Positions 18,027-26,965 of a stretch of DNA of 64,000 nucleotides are shown in pieces. The notes below the pieces were generated by a model that made no database searches, was not told the DNA's origin, and worked only from the letters and a program-made list of their open reading frames with translations. Position 1 is the first letter of the stretch. The number at the start of each line of letters is the position of its first letter. The position numbers were made by a program, and so were the translations under genes. Origin of the DNA: Edaphobacter dinghuensis (lineage in GTDB: Bacteria; Acidobacteriota; Terriglobia; Terriglobales; Acidobacteriaceae); NCBI RefSeq assembly GCF_014640335.1, contig NZ_BMGT01000002.1, positions 1,302,001-1,366,000 of the forward strand. The letters run 5' to 3'.

Positions 18027-19043
18027 TCAAATCTCCTTCTTCCAAAAATTAGGAATGAGCACCATATAAAGAGCCTTACTAACTAGCACCCCACCCTTGA
18101 ACCAGAGGTGAGCGAGAGGTAAAGGTAGCTTAATCACAGGCCATGTAAATAACCAATAACGAAAATTATTTCCATAGCAAGAACGCAGGATAGTCTCTGC
18201 CTCCTCCAAGCGAAGATTTTGGTTTCCGGAAGATCTGATATCGTCGATCGTCGAGGGGAACCAGCGTCGAAGAGTGAAATTCGTAATAATGCGAACAAGG
18301 TCAGGACGACCTTGCAGACATTGCACGAGCATATAGGTAAGCTTTTCGCCGAAGACTGAGCCGACGGAATAGCCGCCCGCAGCACCCTGTCGTCCCGCAA
18401 TCGGCCGATCCCACATCACAAGAGATTGGCGATGATGCAATAAAAGTGGAAGTACCCAACTGAGTTGGACAAGATTCGTCTTCAGGAAAACCGAGGGATC
18501 TTCGTGGGGGATCTCATCAAGTCGTTCCTTATTGACGATGATGCCGCTGATGAAAGTAAACATGATATTGATTACACGGGCCACTCGCCGTGCGTTGGTA
18601 ATGGTATGGAAGCGGCGCCCCAAAGGGTCGCCCATGCGTTCGGCAAGATAATCATCGCGGAAACCGTAGCTAGTGGCGTAAATGATATCGAAGTCACCAC
18701 GGGTAATATGAGAGAGAAGATTATCGATTGTGCCGAGAAGAATAATATCGTCATCACCGAAGAGCCAGAAATACTTTCCCCGCGCCGCTTGATAGCAGGA
18801 AACAAAATTGGCATCGGAACCGATATTTTCCGAGTGCCGGTGATACCGAACGACAAGACCTTCAGCTTGAAAACGCTGTACTAATGCCGGCGTGCCATCG
18901 GGCGAAGCATTGTCGGAGATGTAAAGCTCAATCTCGGGATGGTTGGTGAGCTGGGGAGCAAGAACACTAAGAAGCAACCCCAGTTCTTTACTCCGGTTAT
19001 AGGTTGGAATTGCAATCGTAAGCAGCGGACGTGTTTCAACCAT
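18027..19043 (-). CDS. family 2 glycosyltransferase
   Basis: 338 residues, GT-A fold. Starts MVETRPLLTIAIPTYNRSKEL; nucleotide-sugar motifs are ELYISDNASPDGT and the metal-binding DDD in FWLFGDDDIIL. The C-terminal part (about 300-338) is hydrophobic and basic and may touch the membrane. It most likely transfers a sugar in assembly of the surface glycan. The ATG at 19043 overlaps the stop of the flippase gene by 8 bp, which fixes the start; 37 more upstream codons are open but lie inside the flippase gene. Acceptor and donor are unknown. Confidence 0.85.
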   Translation of the reverse strand: MVETRPLLTIAIPTYNRSKELGLLLSVLAPQLTNHPEIELYISDNASPDGTPALVQRFQAEGLVVRYHRHSENIGSDANFVSCYQAARGKYFWLFGDDDIILLGTIDNLLSHITRGDFDIIYATSYGFRDDYLAERMGDPLGRRFHTITNARRVARVINIMFTFISGIIVNKERLDEIPHEDPSVFLKTNLVQLSWVLPLLLHHRQSLVMWDRPIAGRQGAAGGYSVGSVFGEKLTYMLVQCLQGRPDLVRIITNFTLRRWFPSTIDDIRSSGNQNLRLEEAETILRSCYGNNFRYWLFTWPVIKLPLPLAHLWFKGGVLVSKALYMVLIPNFWKKEI

Positions 19044-20532
19044 GCCAAAGCTTTCTATATTTGAAGAATGTAAAGCTTCCAGAGCCGATACCGATAACAA
19101 GAGTGGCAAGGAAGTAAGTGACTGCGATACCAATCGCTCCATAACTTCGACCAAAGATAAACGAAGTCGGCGCGATCCATAAAGCTCCAGCTATAGAGTT
19201 CCACATGAACTTCTCCTGTTTGTGAGCTCGGAGATAAATGGCAAAGCCGAAAACGACAATGTTGGCAATGGTGGCTGCCAGCAGCAAGGCAAATGGCAAA
19301 GGTGGCAATAACCTCAGTGCGAACCGGATGTGGTGAGCACGAAGAAAGATAGTGGCTCCCAAAACTGCAGAGCAGGCGAGGATTGCAGCTGTGGTGGACT
19401 GAATCAAGGTGCGAAAAAAAACCGTATCAAGTAGCTTGAAGTCACGCAGGGCGATCATGCGGCCAAAGGGGGCGGACTTGGTGTTCATCCAGGAGATCGT
19501 CAAAGCGGAAAGAGTTCCGCAGATGTTCATGGACATTCCCATCTGCCCAGCTTCAACCGGTCCCCGATAGGCGAACAGAATTGGGTTAAATATCTGGAAG
19601 GTGAAGTAACCGCAGAGCCAACTGACGGCAATGCGCCATTGGAAAGGCCAGATCTCCGCACCCCAGTCAATACGATAGCTTCCGACCGCACGACGGAAAA
19701 GCGGGACAAGCAGATGACGCTTGTGAACAACATAAAAACCGCCTGCAATGGCTTGCCCAAGAATGATCAGTCCAGGCGCGTAGAGTCCATGGTGCAGCAG
19801 AAGGGCAGTCCAGCCAAGCGCTGTACCCAGCATGACCTGTGTAAGCCGCGTGCGGGCAACGTTGGAAACATAACCACACCCTTCAAGAAAAGAGAACGTT
19901 GGATCGATTTGGAAGGTGCAACTGGTAGCAAGGACGACGAGCAGCCAGGGAAAGAACCATGACACCGCATCGCCGCCGGGATGTTTCGCACTCTGAACTG
20001 AAAAGAAGTGAATGCCGACAGGCAACAGAATCGTCACCATAAGAAGAGCAGCCACGGTGTACCATCGAATCGATTTCTGGAGTACCGATGCAAGCCGGGC
20101 ATGCGAAGATTCCGGCCCGGTGATCGTGCCATCGGGCGAAATCGTAAGATGCGCCGCCTCGTGGCTTGCAGTCTGCAGTATGACGACTGAGAAGCCTAAT
20201 TCAAAGACGACTTGAAGTGCGACCAAAGAATAAAAGGTGTAGTAATAACCCTGCTCGATTGGTGAAAGCGAGTGAGCAATCAGCGTGAGCGTTCCGATTC
20301 CAGCTAGGGAAGACCATCCACGGGCAAGAATCGTAAAAGCAACAGCCTTGTCAATCCCTAGCGTAGAACTGATCCAGGCAAGAAGACGTTCAAAGCGCGT
20401 AGTAGCTGCCGAAGTATCATCGACCTGCGGCTGCTCAGGCAGCACATCGAGAGGTGTAGTGGGATCAGTTCCCGTAAATGGCGCTAGCGTAGTCTCTGGA
20501 AGCGGCTCGGGGTGAGAAGGTCTCGGCATCAA
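19036..20532 (-). CDS. polysaccharide flippase-like membrane protein (Wzx/MOP family)
   Basis: 498 residues with about 12 hydrophobic segments after a soluble, Pro/Thr-rich N-terminal tail of some 50 residues. The first transmembrane region (ILARGWSSLAGIGTLTLIA, LSPIEQGYYYTFYSL) has the look of polysaccharide-export MOP proteins, which flip undecaprenyl-linked oligosaccharides. It is coupled to the glycosyltransferase by an 8-bp overlap and neighbours the CDP-sugar genes. An O-antigen ligase or polymerase is not seen, and sequence alone cannot exclude another polytopic family. The 172 bp upstream (20533-20704) are AT-rich and contain the likely promoter. Confidence 0.75.
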   Translation of the reverse strand: MMPRPSHPEPLPETTLAPFTGTDPTTPLDVLPEQPQVDDTSAATTRFERLLAWISSTLGIDKAVAFTILARGWSSLAGIGTLTLIAHSLSPIEQGYYYTFYSLVALQVVFELGFSVVILQTASHEAAHLTISPDGTITGPESSHARLASVLQKSIRWYTVAALLMVTILLPVGIHFFSVQSAKHPGGDAVSWFFPWLLVVLATSCTFQIDPTFSFLEGCGYVSNVARTRLTQVMLGTALGWTALLLHHGLYAPGLIILGQAIAGGFYVVHKRHLLVPLFRRAVGSYRIDWGAEIWPFQWRIAVSWLCGYFTFQIFNPILFAYRGPVEAGQMGMSMNICGTLSALTISWMNTKSAPFGRMIALRDFKLLDTVFFRTLIQSTTAAILACSAVLGATIFLRAHHIRFALRLLPPLPFALLLAATIANIVVFGFAIYLRAHKQEKFMWNSIAGALWIAPTSFIFGRSYGAIGIAVTYFLATLVIGIGSGSFTFFKYRKLWHG

Positions 20533-20704
20533 GAATAAGAATTTAGCCTCAACTGCTATATTGCATTCACTCAGTTGATTAGCTTATTCAAAAGGTTATC
20601 ACCAAATTCAAGGACAACTCCCAGCCATCTTTTCTCCAAAATCCGATGCGCCACAATATTGTGGCGCACCGGATACAGGAAATTATCAAGGTTATTAACC
20701 AGAA

Positions 20705-21181
20705 TTAAATGTGACAGCTCACCATGCCGCGTTTCTCCAAATAACGCTGGTGATATTCCTCAGCCTTCCAGAAGGCCTTTGAAGGTTCTACCTTGGTGGC
20801 GATCGGCTGACGATAGGTACCGGAGGCGCTCAGTTCGGCGATCTTCGCTCGTGCCTCGGCTGCCTGCTGTTCGTTATGAGTGAAGATGACGCTGCGATAT
20901 TGCGTTCCCCAATCCGGCCCCTGGCGGTTCACCTGGGTTGGGTCATGGAGCGCGAAGAATGCGTCAAGGAGTGCCTCGTAAGAGAGGCGGGACGGGTCAA
21001 ATGTAACTTGTACGACTTCCGCGTGGCCGGTGCGGTCGCTACAGACTTCCTGATAGGTTGGGTGCTCGAGGTCTCCGCCTTCGTATCCTACTGCTGTATC
21101 AATTACGCCTGTGAGTTCACTAAAACGGGTCTCTACACCCCAAAAACATCCTGCTCCAAATGTTGCCTTTTCGATTGCCAC
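20705..21181 (-). CDS. msrA: peptide-methionine (S)-S-oxide reductase
   Basis: 158 residues, full length. Reduces the S epimer of methionine sulfoxide in damaged proteins. Active-site motif GAGCFWGVE with nucleophile C12; GYEGG, SDRTGHAEVVQV, and YRSVIFTHNEQQ are typical of MsrA. A second cysteine near the C-terminus (VSCHI) is probably the resolving one. Translation starts with GTG, preceded by GGAG 6-7 nt upstream. No msrB is adjacent. Confidence 0.93.
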   Translation of the reverse strand: MAIEKATFGAGCFWGVETRFSELTGVIDTAVGYEGGDLEHPTYQEVCSDRTGHAEVVQVTFDPSRLSYEALLDAFFALHDPTQVNRQGPDWGTQYRSVIFTHNEQQAAEARAKIAELSASGTYRQPIATKVEPSKAFWKAEEYHQRYLEKRGMVSCHI

Positions 21182-21319
21182 GAATTACTCCTTTGCTGAT
21201 TCATTGGATGCGCGCCACACGACTTTGTCATCGTCACCACCTGTGAATAGCTCGAGTATTTTGTGCCTTGAGCGATACCTGCGTCAAGCACGTCGAATGA
21301 CGCAAAAGGAGCAGCAGCG

Positions 21320-21362
21320 AAGTTGCGCTGCGAGACTGGCACGCCAGTCTTTACTGCAACTT
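21320..21362. repeat. nested inverted repeats between rluB and msrA
   Basis: An 8-bp perfect stem (21333-21340 with 21343-21350, 2-nt gap) lies inside a second inverted repeat AAGTTGC/GCAACTT (21320-21326 with 21356-21362). It sits in the 277-bp space downstream of rluB (stop at 21459) and upstream of msrA. It could be a transcript-end hairpin for rluB, but there is no U-run, or a structured leader of msrA. No other feature is seen in 21182-21458. Confidence 0.45.
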
Positions 21363-21458
21363 AGACACAACTCTTCTTCGCTCACGACAATGTAGTCGGT
21401 AAAGCCAGCAGCAAGCTGACTTACCCAGAGCAAGCGCAAGAGTGATGATGAAAAGAAG

Positions 21459-22397
21459 TTAAATTGGTCTTCGTCGCGGGGCTGTGGATTTCCCAATCGG
21501 GGAACGCCTCGGCTTATGCGCCTTTGGCTTCGCTGGTGCTTTCAACTGCGCAAACTCCGGCGTCTTCTTCTTCGGAACGACCTTCTGCCCCTTAGCTGCG
21601 CGTCCCAGCGCAGTTACCTCACCGGGGGTCAACTCGCGGAACTCGCCCGGTGGCACATCCAGCCGAAGCGCCCCATAGCCGATGCGGCGAATCTTCTCGA
21701 CGTGATGCCCAATCTCCTCAAACATCTTGCGCAGTTGCCGGTTGCGCCCTTCGGTAAGTGTCAGTTCGTACCAGGGATTGTCTCCCCCGCGCACCAGCTC
21801 CACTTTGGCGGGAGCGGTGATGATGCGGTCGCGGCGTCCGCTACGGACCTCGTTCAGGCGACCACGATCGATCATGATGCCGCGGCGAATCTGTTCGAGC
21901 CCGCTGGCTGACGGCTGCCCGCTGACCTTCACCAAGTATGTCTTCTCTACGCCGGCGGCAGCCTTCGAGAGTGAGTTGGCCAGCTCTCCATCATTGGTCA
22001 TCAATAACAGGCCTTCGGAGAGATAGTCCAGCCGCCCCACAGGATATAGCCGCACGTGATCGCCATGCGGCCCCTTCTGCTTCGTCATCAGTTCCATGAC
22101 CGTCGGCCGCTTCTCCGGATCGTCGAGCGTAGTGACATAGCCACGCGGCTTGTTCAGCATGTAATAACGCTGCTGTTCGCGGCCGTGCAATAGCTTTCCG
22201 TCGACGCGGATGTGGTCTTTTGAGATGTCGTGTCGGGTGCCGAGTTCCTTTATGACTGTGCCGTTGACCTGCACTCGGCCATCGAGGATGATCTGTTCGG
22301 CCTTGCGGCGGCTGGCGACGCCGGCTTGCGCAAGAATCTTCTGGAGACGGTCGCCCTGAGGAGTTTCCTCGGGCTGGGCAATAGGTTTGGCTTTCAT
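21459..22397 (-). CDS. rluB: 23S rRNA pseudouridine synthase, RluB/RsuA family
   Basis: 312 residues. N-terminal S4 RNA-binding domain (RLQKILAQAGVASRRKAEQ), then the RsuA-type catalytic domain with YMLNKPRGYVTT, the catalytic aspartate in VGRLDYLSEGLLLMTNDG, and EGRNRQLRKMFE. RluB makes Psi2605 in 23S rRNA; the family could also include RsuA/RluE/RluF activity, but the S4 domain, length and gene context beside scpB favour RluB. A basic, Pro/Lys-rich tail of about 50 residues follows the domain. scpB ends 158 bp upstream on the same strand, a common rluB partner. Confidence 0.9.
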   Translation of the reverse strand: MKAKPIAQPEETPQGDRLQKILAQAGVASRRKAEQIILDGRVQVNGTVIKELGTRHDISKDHIRVDGKLLHGREQQRYYMLNKPRGYVTTLDDPEKRPTVMELMTKQKGPHGDHVRLYPVGRLDYLSEGLLLMTNDGELANSLSKAAAGVEKTYLVKVSGQPSASGLEQIRRGIMIDRGRLNEVRSGRRDRIITAPAKVELVRGGDNPWYELTLTEGRNRQLRKMFEEIGHHVEKIRRIGYGALRLDVPPGEFRELTPGEVTALGRAAKGQKVVPKKKTPEFAQLKAPAKPKAHKPRRSPIGKSTAPRRRPI

Positions 22398-22555
22398 GTT
22401 CCTGACTTTCTGACTGCGGAGCTGCTCATCGCGGTCGCGGTACTTCTCTATAGATTGTATCTGCTCTTAAAAGAGTTGCACCCGGGCCCACAGCAGTCTG
22501 CGAAAGTCCGGATGCAAGTTAGAGATGAAAACCGAGACCAAACTTCCCGGCGATC

Positions 22556-23584
22556 CTAATTCTCACCTTGGTGTGCGGTCTCTTCAGAAGCTTCGACGGG
22601 TGCCTCGTTCTCATTCGCAGATACCGTCTCATCCTTCGCATCGTCTTCAAGCTCCTCGTCGAGCGGATCGTCCTCGATATCGGGGCTGCCATCGGCCTGC
22701 GCTTCGTGGGTGTGCCGCTCCGGTTCAAGCTCTGAGGCATTCTCAGGAGCGTGGTGCTCCATAGGAATCTCTTCCTGTTCGGCCAGCTCACCAGCCATCT
22801 TTTCGAACTCCTCAATGCTGGGCAGCTCGTTGATGTCCTTCAGCCCAAAGCGGAGCAGAAAATCACGCGTCGTCTTATAGAGAATCGGCCGTCCGATAAC
22901 TTGTTTGCGTCCGGCAGTGGTGACCAGCTTGCGCGCCATCAGGCTGCCCAGCACACCGCCCGAGTCCACACCTCGAATCTCGGAGATCTCGGGTGCCGTC
23001 ACTGGCTGCTTGTAGGCAACAACGGCCAACGTCTCCAGCGCCTGAAGCGACAGCTTCAGGGGCGGCTTGAGCGATTTGACGAACCCACGGACGGCATCGT
23101 GATACTCAGGCTTGGTGGCCAGCCGATAGCCACTGGCAACCTCGCGAACCTCCAGGCCGCGATCGCCATTAGCGTAATCGCTGATGAGCTGGTCGAGCAT
23201 GGAGCGGAAGTACTCCCGCAGCCGACGCTCCTTCTCCTTCGTCTCGCGCGAGGCCTTCTTCTCATCCGGCGCAGCCTCGGTTGGGGCACCGCTTCCCTGC
23301 TCCGCCGCCTCGGACGAAACAGGCTCGTCTGTAGCTAGCTCCGCAGCAGCTGGCTCGCTCGCCTCGACCGTGGCCTCTTGCTCCTGCTCCGGCTCGTCGA
23401 GCACCTCGCTGTTGAGGGTCTCGGCATCAGACGGGACCTGCTCTAAATCAAGCGATTGCTGGGCCGCCTCAATCTGGTCTAACTCGGCCTGGGCTTCCTG
23501 CCCGAGCAGGCCGACGAGTTGGGCCAGTGTGACTGGCTCTTCCGAGGCATAGATGACGGCTTCGATCTTGGCTTTAAGACTCAT
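22556..23584 (-). CDS. scpB: segregation and condensation protein B with an acidic insertion
   Basis: 342 residues, against about 180-200 for typical ScpB. The winged-helix core is present: MSLKAKIEAVIYASEEPVTLAQLVGLLG at the start (first helices), then LDQLISDYANGDRGLEV, LSLQALETLAVVAYKQPVTA, EISEIRGVDSGGVLGSL and GRPILYKTTRDFL. Between residues about 29 and 118 sits a Glu/Ala/Ser-rich low-complexity insertion within the first winged helix, and an acidic tail of about 80 residues ends the protein. ScpB dimers bind ScpA in the Smc-ScpAB condensin. scpA is not in the window. rluB follows downstream. Confidence 0.9.
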   Translation of the reverse strand: MSLKAKIEAVIYASEEPVTLAQLVGLLGQEAQAELDQIEAAQQSLDLEQVPSDAETLNSEVLDEPEQEQEATVEASEPAAAELATDEPVSSEAAEQGSGAPTEAAPDEKKASRETKEKERRLREYFRSMLDQLISDYANGDRGLEVREVASGYRLATKPEYHDAVRGFVKSLKPPLKLSLQALETLAVVAYKQPVTAPEISEIRGVDSGGVLGSLMARKLVTTAGRKQVIGRPILYKTTRDFLLRFGLKDINELPSIEEFEKMAGELAEQEEIPMEHHAPENASELEPERHTHEAQADGSPDIEDDPLDEELEDDAKDETVSANENEAPVEASEETAHQGEN

Positions 23585-23660
23585 AATTTATCCACTAAGC
23601 ATACCAACGCCGCGCCCACTTGCCGGTATCTCAATATTATGTTTTAGTCCGGGAGGCCAA

Positions 23661-24167
23661 ATGGCTCAGCTCGAGGTCTTTCGCGGCGATATTACGAAGC
23701 TCCAGGTCGATGCTATCGTCAATGCAGCCAACACTTCCCTGCTGGGCGGAGGCGGCGTCGACGGAGCCATCCATCGGGCAGCAGGCAAAGATCTACTGCG
23801 TGCCTGCGAGAAACTAGGAGGTTGTCCTACTGGCTCGGCCAAGGCCACTCCTGGCTTCAACCTTCCGGCAAAATGGGTCTTCCACGCCGTTGGGCCAGTC
23901 TGGAACGGTGGCTCCCATAATGAAGCCGATCTGCTGGCCGGTTGCTACCACGGTTGTATGGAGCTTGCCCGCGAACACAAGGTGAAGTCCATCGCCTTCC
24001 CGGCCATCTCCACCGGGGTCTATCACTTTCCCCGACAGCAGGCTGCGGAGATTGCTGTTCGGACGGTTCGGGAGCAACTACCGTCCAGCGGCGTGGAGAG
24101 GTTGATCTTTTGCTGCTTTGATGAACCTACGGCGCAGATCTACGAGAAGATTCTTGATCGAGAGTAA
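23661..24167 (+). CDS. macro-domain protein, ADP-ribose deacetylase-like
   Basis: 168 residues, a stand-alone macro domain. Motifs: VFRGDITKLQVDAIVNAANTSLLGGGGVDGAIHRAAG in outline (NAAN and GGGVDGAIH contact ADP-ribose), GSAKATPGFNLP, VFHAVGP, and IAFPAISTGVYHFP. It resembles the YmdB/MacroD class, which hydrolyses O-acetyl-ADP-ribose or removes ADP-ribose from acidic residues. The ATG at 23661 has a GGGAGG ribosome site 4 nt upstream; a longer open frame from 23553 is not used. Divergent from scpB with 76 bp between them. Confidence 0.92.
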   Translation: MAQLEVFRGDITKLQVDAIVNAANTSLLGGGGVDGAIHRAAGKDLLRACEKLGGCPTGSAKATPGFNLPAKWVFHAVGPVWNGGSHNEADLLAGCYHGCMELAREHKVKSIAFPAISTGVYHFPRQQAAEIAVRTVREQLPSSGVERLIFCCFDEPTAQIYEKILDRE

Positions 24168-24269
24168 CCAAGTGGCAAAATTTTGCACTCAGGGAAAAAC
24201 CTTGCCCACATTTCCGGTCCGACACGGTATCAGGGTAGAAAAATCTACCTTCTTCTCGGTATTTTCGTT

Positions 24270-24285
24270 TGGCATGCAAACTGCT
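24270..24285 (+). promoter_or_regulatory. sigma-54-like -24/-12 promoter ahead of the PEP-CTERM gene
   Basis: TGGCATGCAAACTGCT matches the RpoN consensus TGGCAYG-N4-TTGCW with one mismatch, and the invariant GG and GC are exactly 10 nt apart. The predicted transcription start would be about 24296, two bases before the ATG at 24298, so the mRNA would be nearly leaderless. RpoN control through PrsK/PrsR is known for PEP-CTERM genes in proteobacteria; use in this organism is inferred. Confidence 0.45.
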
Positions 24286-24297
24286 TCGTAGTTTGGC

Positions 24298-25299
24298 ATG
24301 TTCCTCAAAAAGTTTCTTCTCCTCTCAGCTAGCCTGTCGTTCTTCGCCGGAGTATGCCATGCCGAATCGATGCCGTTCGGAGTCGCCAGCGCATATAACC
24401 TGGTTGCCTTGGGTACTGTAGATGCAAACGGCAACACGCTGATCGCAGGAAACATCAGCACTAACGCCGACATCACCGGCCGCGTCGCCGCTGCCAATCA
24501 AATTACCGTCAGCACCACCATCGGCAGCAACCTCAATGCCGACCCCTACGGCTCGGCAGCAACCTACGACTTCGTCTCCACCAATGGCCTTAACCCCGGC
24601 GAGCAGTTCAACCTCAACAGCCACGGCAACGCCTATGCTCCAGGCAGCAACGGCAATTTCAACTTCAACGGCGGGGGCACCCGCGTCACCACCGGTTCGT
24701 CGGGCATCGACTTCAACTCCTTGCGGACCTCGCTCGACGCAGAAACCCTGACTCTCGCGGCACTCACCTCTACCGGCAGCGTCCTCGGCACCAACCAGCC
24801 CGGCGTCAACCCCTCCTTCTTCGTTCTGAAGGGCACTGACCCCACGCTGAACATCTTCAACATCACCGCTGCCGAGTTCGCCGACACTAACCACCCCATC
24901 GACATCCAGGCACCCGCCGGTTCCACCATCATCGTCAACGTGGCTGGAACCAACGTAACACTGGGAACCGGGCTCTACTACAACCAGAACCAGATCTCCG
25001 GCGACAGCGCAGCCGACGCCGACATCCTCTTCAACTTTTCCACTGCGCAGACGGTCACCATCGATGGCCAGTTCAGCGCCTCTATCCTCGCTCCGTTCGC
25101 TGTCTTGAGCGGAAACAGCCAGATGGCCGGCAACTTCATCGCCGCGCAGATCGGCCAGACCGGCGAGGTCCACAACGTCGAATTTACCGGCACGCTTCCC
25201 GATGGCCCCAGCGCCGTCACGCCGGAACCAACTTCGCTGATGCTGATGGGTACGGGGATGCTCGGCTTTGCCGCCGCGCTTCGCCGCAGACTAAGCTAG
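24298..25299 (+). CDS. secreted choice-of-anchor A protein with PEP-CTERM sorting signal
   Basis: 333 residues. Signal peptide MFLKKFLLLSASLSFFAG, cleavage after VCHA. The body (about 28-300) matches choice-of-anchor A domains (ASAYNLVALG, ISTNADITGRVAA, IDFNSLRTSLDAE, LAPFAVLSG), rich in Asn, Gly, Thr and predicted beta structure. The C-terminus is a PEP-CTERM signal: TPEPTS, a hydrophobic stretch, then RRRLS. Exosortase should cut it and attach or release the protein at the cell surface or in extracellular matrix. A repeated GTTTGGCATG (24267-24276 and 24291-24300) spans the start codon region; no Shine-Dalgarno is present. A strong terminator follows 18 bp after the stop. Confidence 0.88.
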   Translation: MFLKKFLLLSASLSFFAGVCHAESMPFGVASAYNLVALGTVDANGNTLIAGNISTNADITGRVAAANQITVSTTIGSNLNADPYGSAATYDFVSTNGLNPGEQFNLNSHGNAYAPGSNGNFNFNGGGTRVTTGSSGIDFNSLRTSLDAETLTLAALTSTGSVLGTNQPGVNPSFFVLKGTDPTLNIFNITAAEFADTNHPIDIQAPAGSTIIVNVAGTNVTLGTGLYYNQNQISGDSAADADILFNFSTAQTVTIDGQFSASILAPFAVLSGNSQMAGNFIAAQIGQTGEVHNVEFTGTLPDGPSAVTPEPTSLMLMGTGMLGFAAALRRRLS

Positions 25300-25316
25300 T
25301 AGGAGGCAACAGCACA

Positions 25317-25350
25317 AAGAGCCCCGGCTTATGGCCGGGGCTCTTTTTTG
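25317..25350. terminator. bidirectional rho-independent terminator
   Basis: Perfect 12-bp stem (25317-25328 with 25334-25345), GC-rich, 5-nt loop, followed by a T-run on the plus strand and preceded by an A-run that serves the minus strand. It lies between the convergent PEP-CTERM gene and the phosphate transporter gene and can end both transcripts. Confidence 0.95.
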
Positions 25351-25360
25351 TTCTTTCCTT

Positions 25361-26965
25361 TTACTTTGTGAAGGTGCTGAACAACCAGTAAAGCGCGCCG
25401 GATAGAACCGCCGCTGCCGGCAGAGTAAATACCCATGCCAGCGCGATGTCGCGAATTGTCGACATCTGCAGCCCGCTCTTGTTCGCCGCCATGGTTCCAG
25501 CAACGCCTGAAGAAAGCACGTGGGTTGTACTGACCGGTAACCCGTACCCGTCAGCGGCCAGAATCGTAAACATGGCGACCAGCTCGGCGCTCGCACCCTG
25601 CGCATAGGTCAGGTGAGTTTTACCGATCTTCTCGCCAACGGTGACAACGATGCGCTTCCATCCCACCATGGTTCCCAGTCCAAGCGCCAGTGCAACGGCT
25701 ACCTTGACCCAGGTAGGAATGAACTTGGTCGACACATCCAGAAAGCCTTTGTAGTTATCGAGCACCTTCTGATCGTTGGCGCTGATCTTGGGGCCGTACT
25801 TCGGCAGAAGCCGCAGCGTCTCGCTGGTCAGATACATCTGATTTCGCACGTTGGCCTGCATCGCTGCAGGAACCTTACCCAGTGAACCGTATCCCACTGC
25901 CTCATTGCGAATATCACCCACCATCTGCTGTAGAGCCAACATTGTCGATGGCTCGAACTGGTGCGAACTGACAAAGTGCTCCAGCTCCGCACCATTATCA
26001 GCAACAACTGTCCCCGGAGCCACATAGCTCTCCACCGTATTGACCACCTGCTGCGACACCGCCGCGAACGTCTGCGTCTGCCGAGCACTGACAGCGTGAT
26101 TCAGCGCATAGGCCGTCGGTACTGTACCCACCAGGATGAGCATGATCAGTCCCATGCCCTTCTGCCCATCGTTGGAGCCGTGGGCAAAGCTGACGCCCGT
26201 GCAGGTAAGGATGAGCAGTGCGCGAATGTAAAGCGGCGGCGGCTCCGTGCCCTTGGGAGCCTCATACAACCGCGGATCGCGCATCACAAGTTTGAAGAGC
26301 AAAAACACCAGCGCAGCTAAACCGAACCCAACCACCGGAGAGAACAGCAGCGCTTTGAACACCTTCGTTGCCTGTCCCCAGTCGACACCGCTGGTTCCGT
26401 TTACTCCGTTCATTAACTGATTGGCGAAACCTACTCCCAAAATCGAGCCGATCATGGTGTGCGAGCTTGAAGCCGGCAGGCCGCGATACCACGTAGCCAG
26501 ATTCCAGATGATCGCCGCCACCAGAAGAGCGAACACCATTGCGAAGCCCGATCCCTTGCTCACCTTCAGGATCAGCTCCACCGGCAGCAGTGAGATCACG
26601 GCAAAGGCGACCGCTCCCGAACTGGTCAGGACTCCCACAAAGTTCCACAGTCCTGACCACGCTACCGCGAAGTGCGGCTCCAGCGAGTGGGTATAGATCA
26701 CCGTCGCCACGGCGTTCGCTGTATCGTGAAAACCGTTGACAAACTCAAAGCCAAGGGCAATCAGGAGCGCCAGACCTAGCAGGAAATAAGGAAAGACGCT
26801 GGCAGTGTGGACCACCGAAAGATCGCTGACGAGCTTGGTGACAATGTAGCCAAGCCCCCCAACCAGCATTAGTCCAAAGATGATTGCGCCGATCTTTCCA
26901 GGGGAAGATTTCTTCAGCTTTTCGTCAAGTACGGAACTCGGGGGCAGTACAGCGGGTGTAGCCAT
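25361..26965 (-). CDS. pit: low-affinity inorganic phosphate transporter, PiT family
   Basis: 534 residues with about ten transmembrane segments. The duplicated PiT signature is visible as EFVNGFHDTANAVATVIYT in the N-terminal half and VSFAHGSNDGQKGMGL in the second half. A long soluble loop (about 290-410) separates the halves. Phosphate:H+ (or metal-phosphate) symport in the inner membrane is expected. The ATG at 26965 has AAGGTGA 7-8 nt upstream; a further 34 open upstream codons lack such a site. No phoU-like gene is adjacent, unlike many pit loci. Confidence 0.9.
   Translation of the reverse strand: MATPAVLPPSSVLDEKLKKSSPGKIGAIIFGLMLVGGLGYIVTKLVSDLSVVHTASVFPYFLLGLALLIALGFEFVNGFHDTANAVATVIYTHSLEPHFAVAWSGLWNFVGVLTSSGAVAFAVISLLPVELILKVSKGSGFAMVFALLVAAIIWNLATWYRGLPASSSHTMIGSILGVGFANQLMNGVNGTSGVDWGQATKVFKALLFSPVVGFGLAALVFLLFKLVMRDPRLYEAPKGTEPPPLYIRALLILTCTGVSFAHGSNDGQKGMGLIMLILVGTVPTAYALNHAVSARQTQTFAAVSQQVVNTVESYVAPGTVVADNGAELEHFVSSHQFEPSTMLALQQMVGDIRNEAVGYGSLGKVPAAMQANVRNQMYLTSETLRLLPKYGPKISANDQKVLDNYKGFLDVSTKFIPTWVKVAVALALGLGTMVGWKRIVVTVGEKIGKTHLTYAQGASAELVAMFTILAADGYGLPVSTTHVLSSGVAGTMAANKSGLQMSTIRDIALAWVFTLPAAAVLSGALYWLFSTFTK

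Noticed and set aside
24174..24188. TGGCAAAATTTTGCA, a second sigma-54-like site with a 12-bp palindrome, after the macro-domain gene
   Set aside because: GG and GC are 9 nt apart instead of the invariant 10, so RpoN would not read it; it may be only a palindrome.
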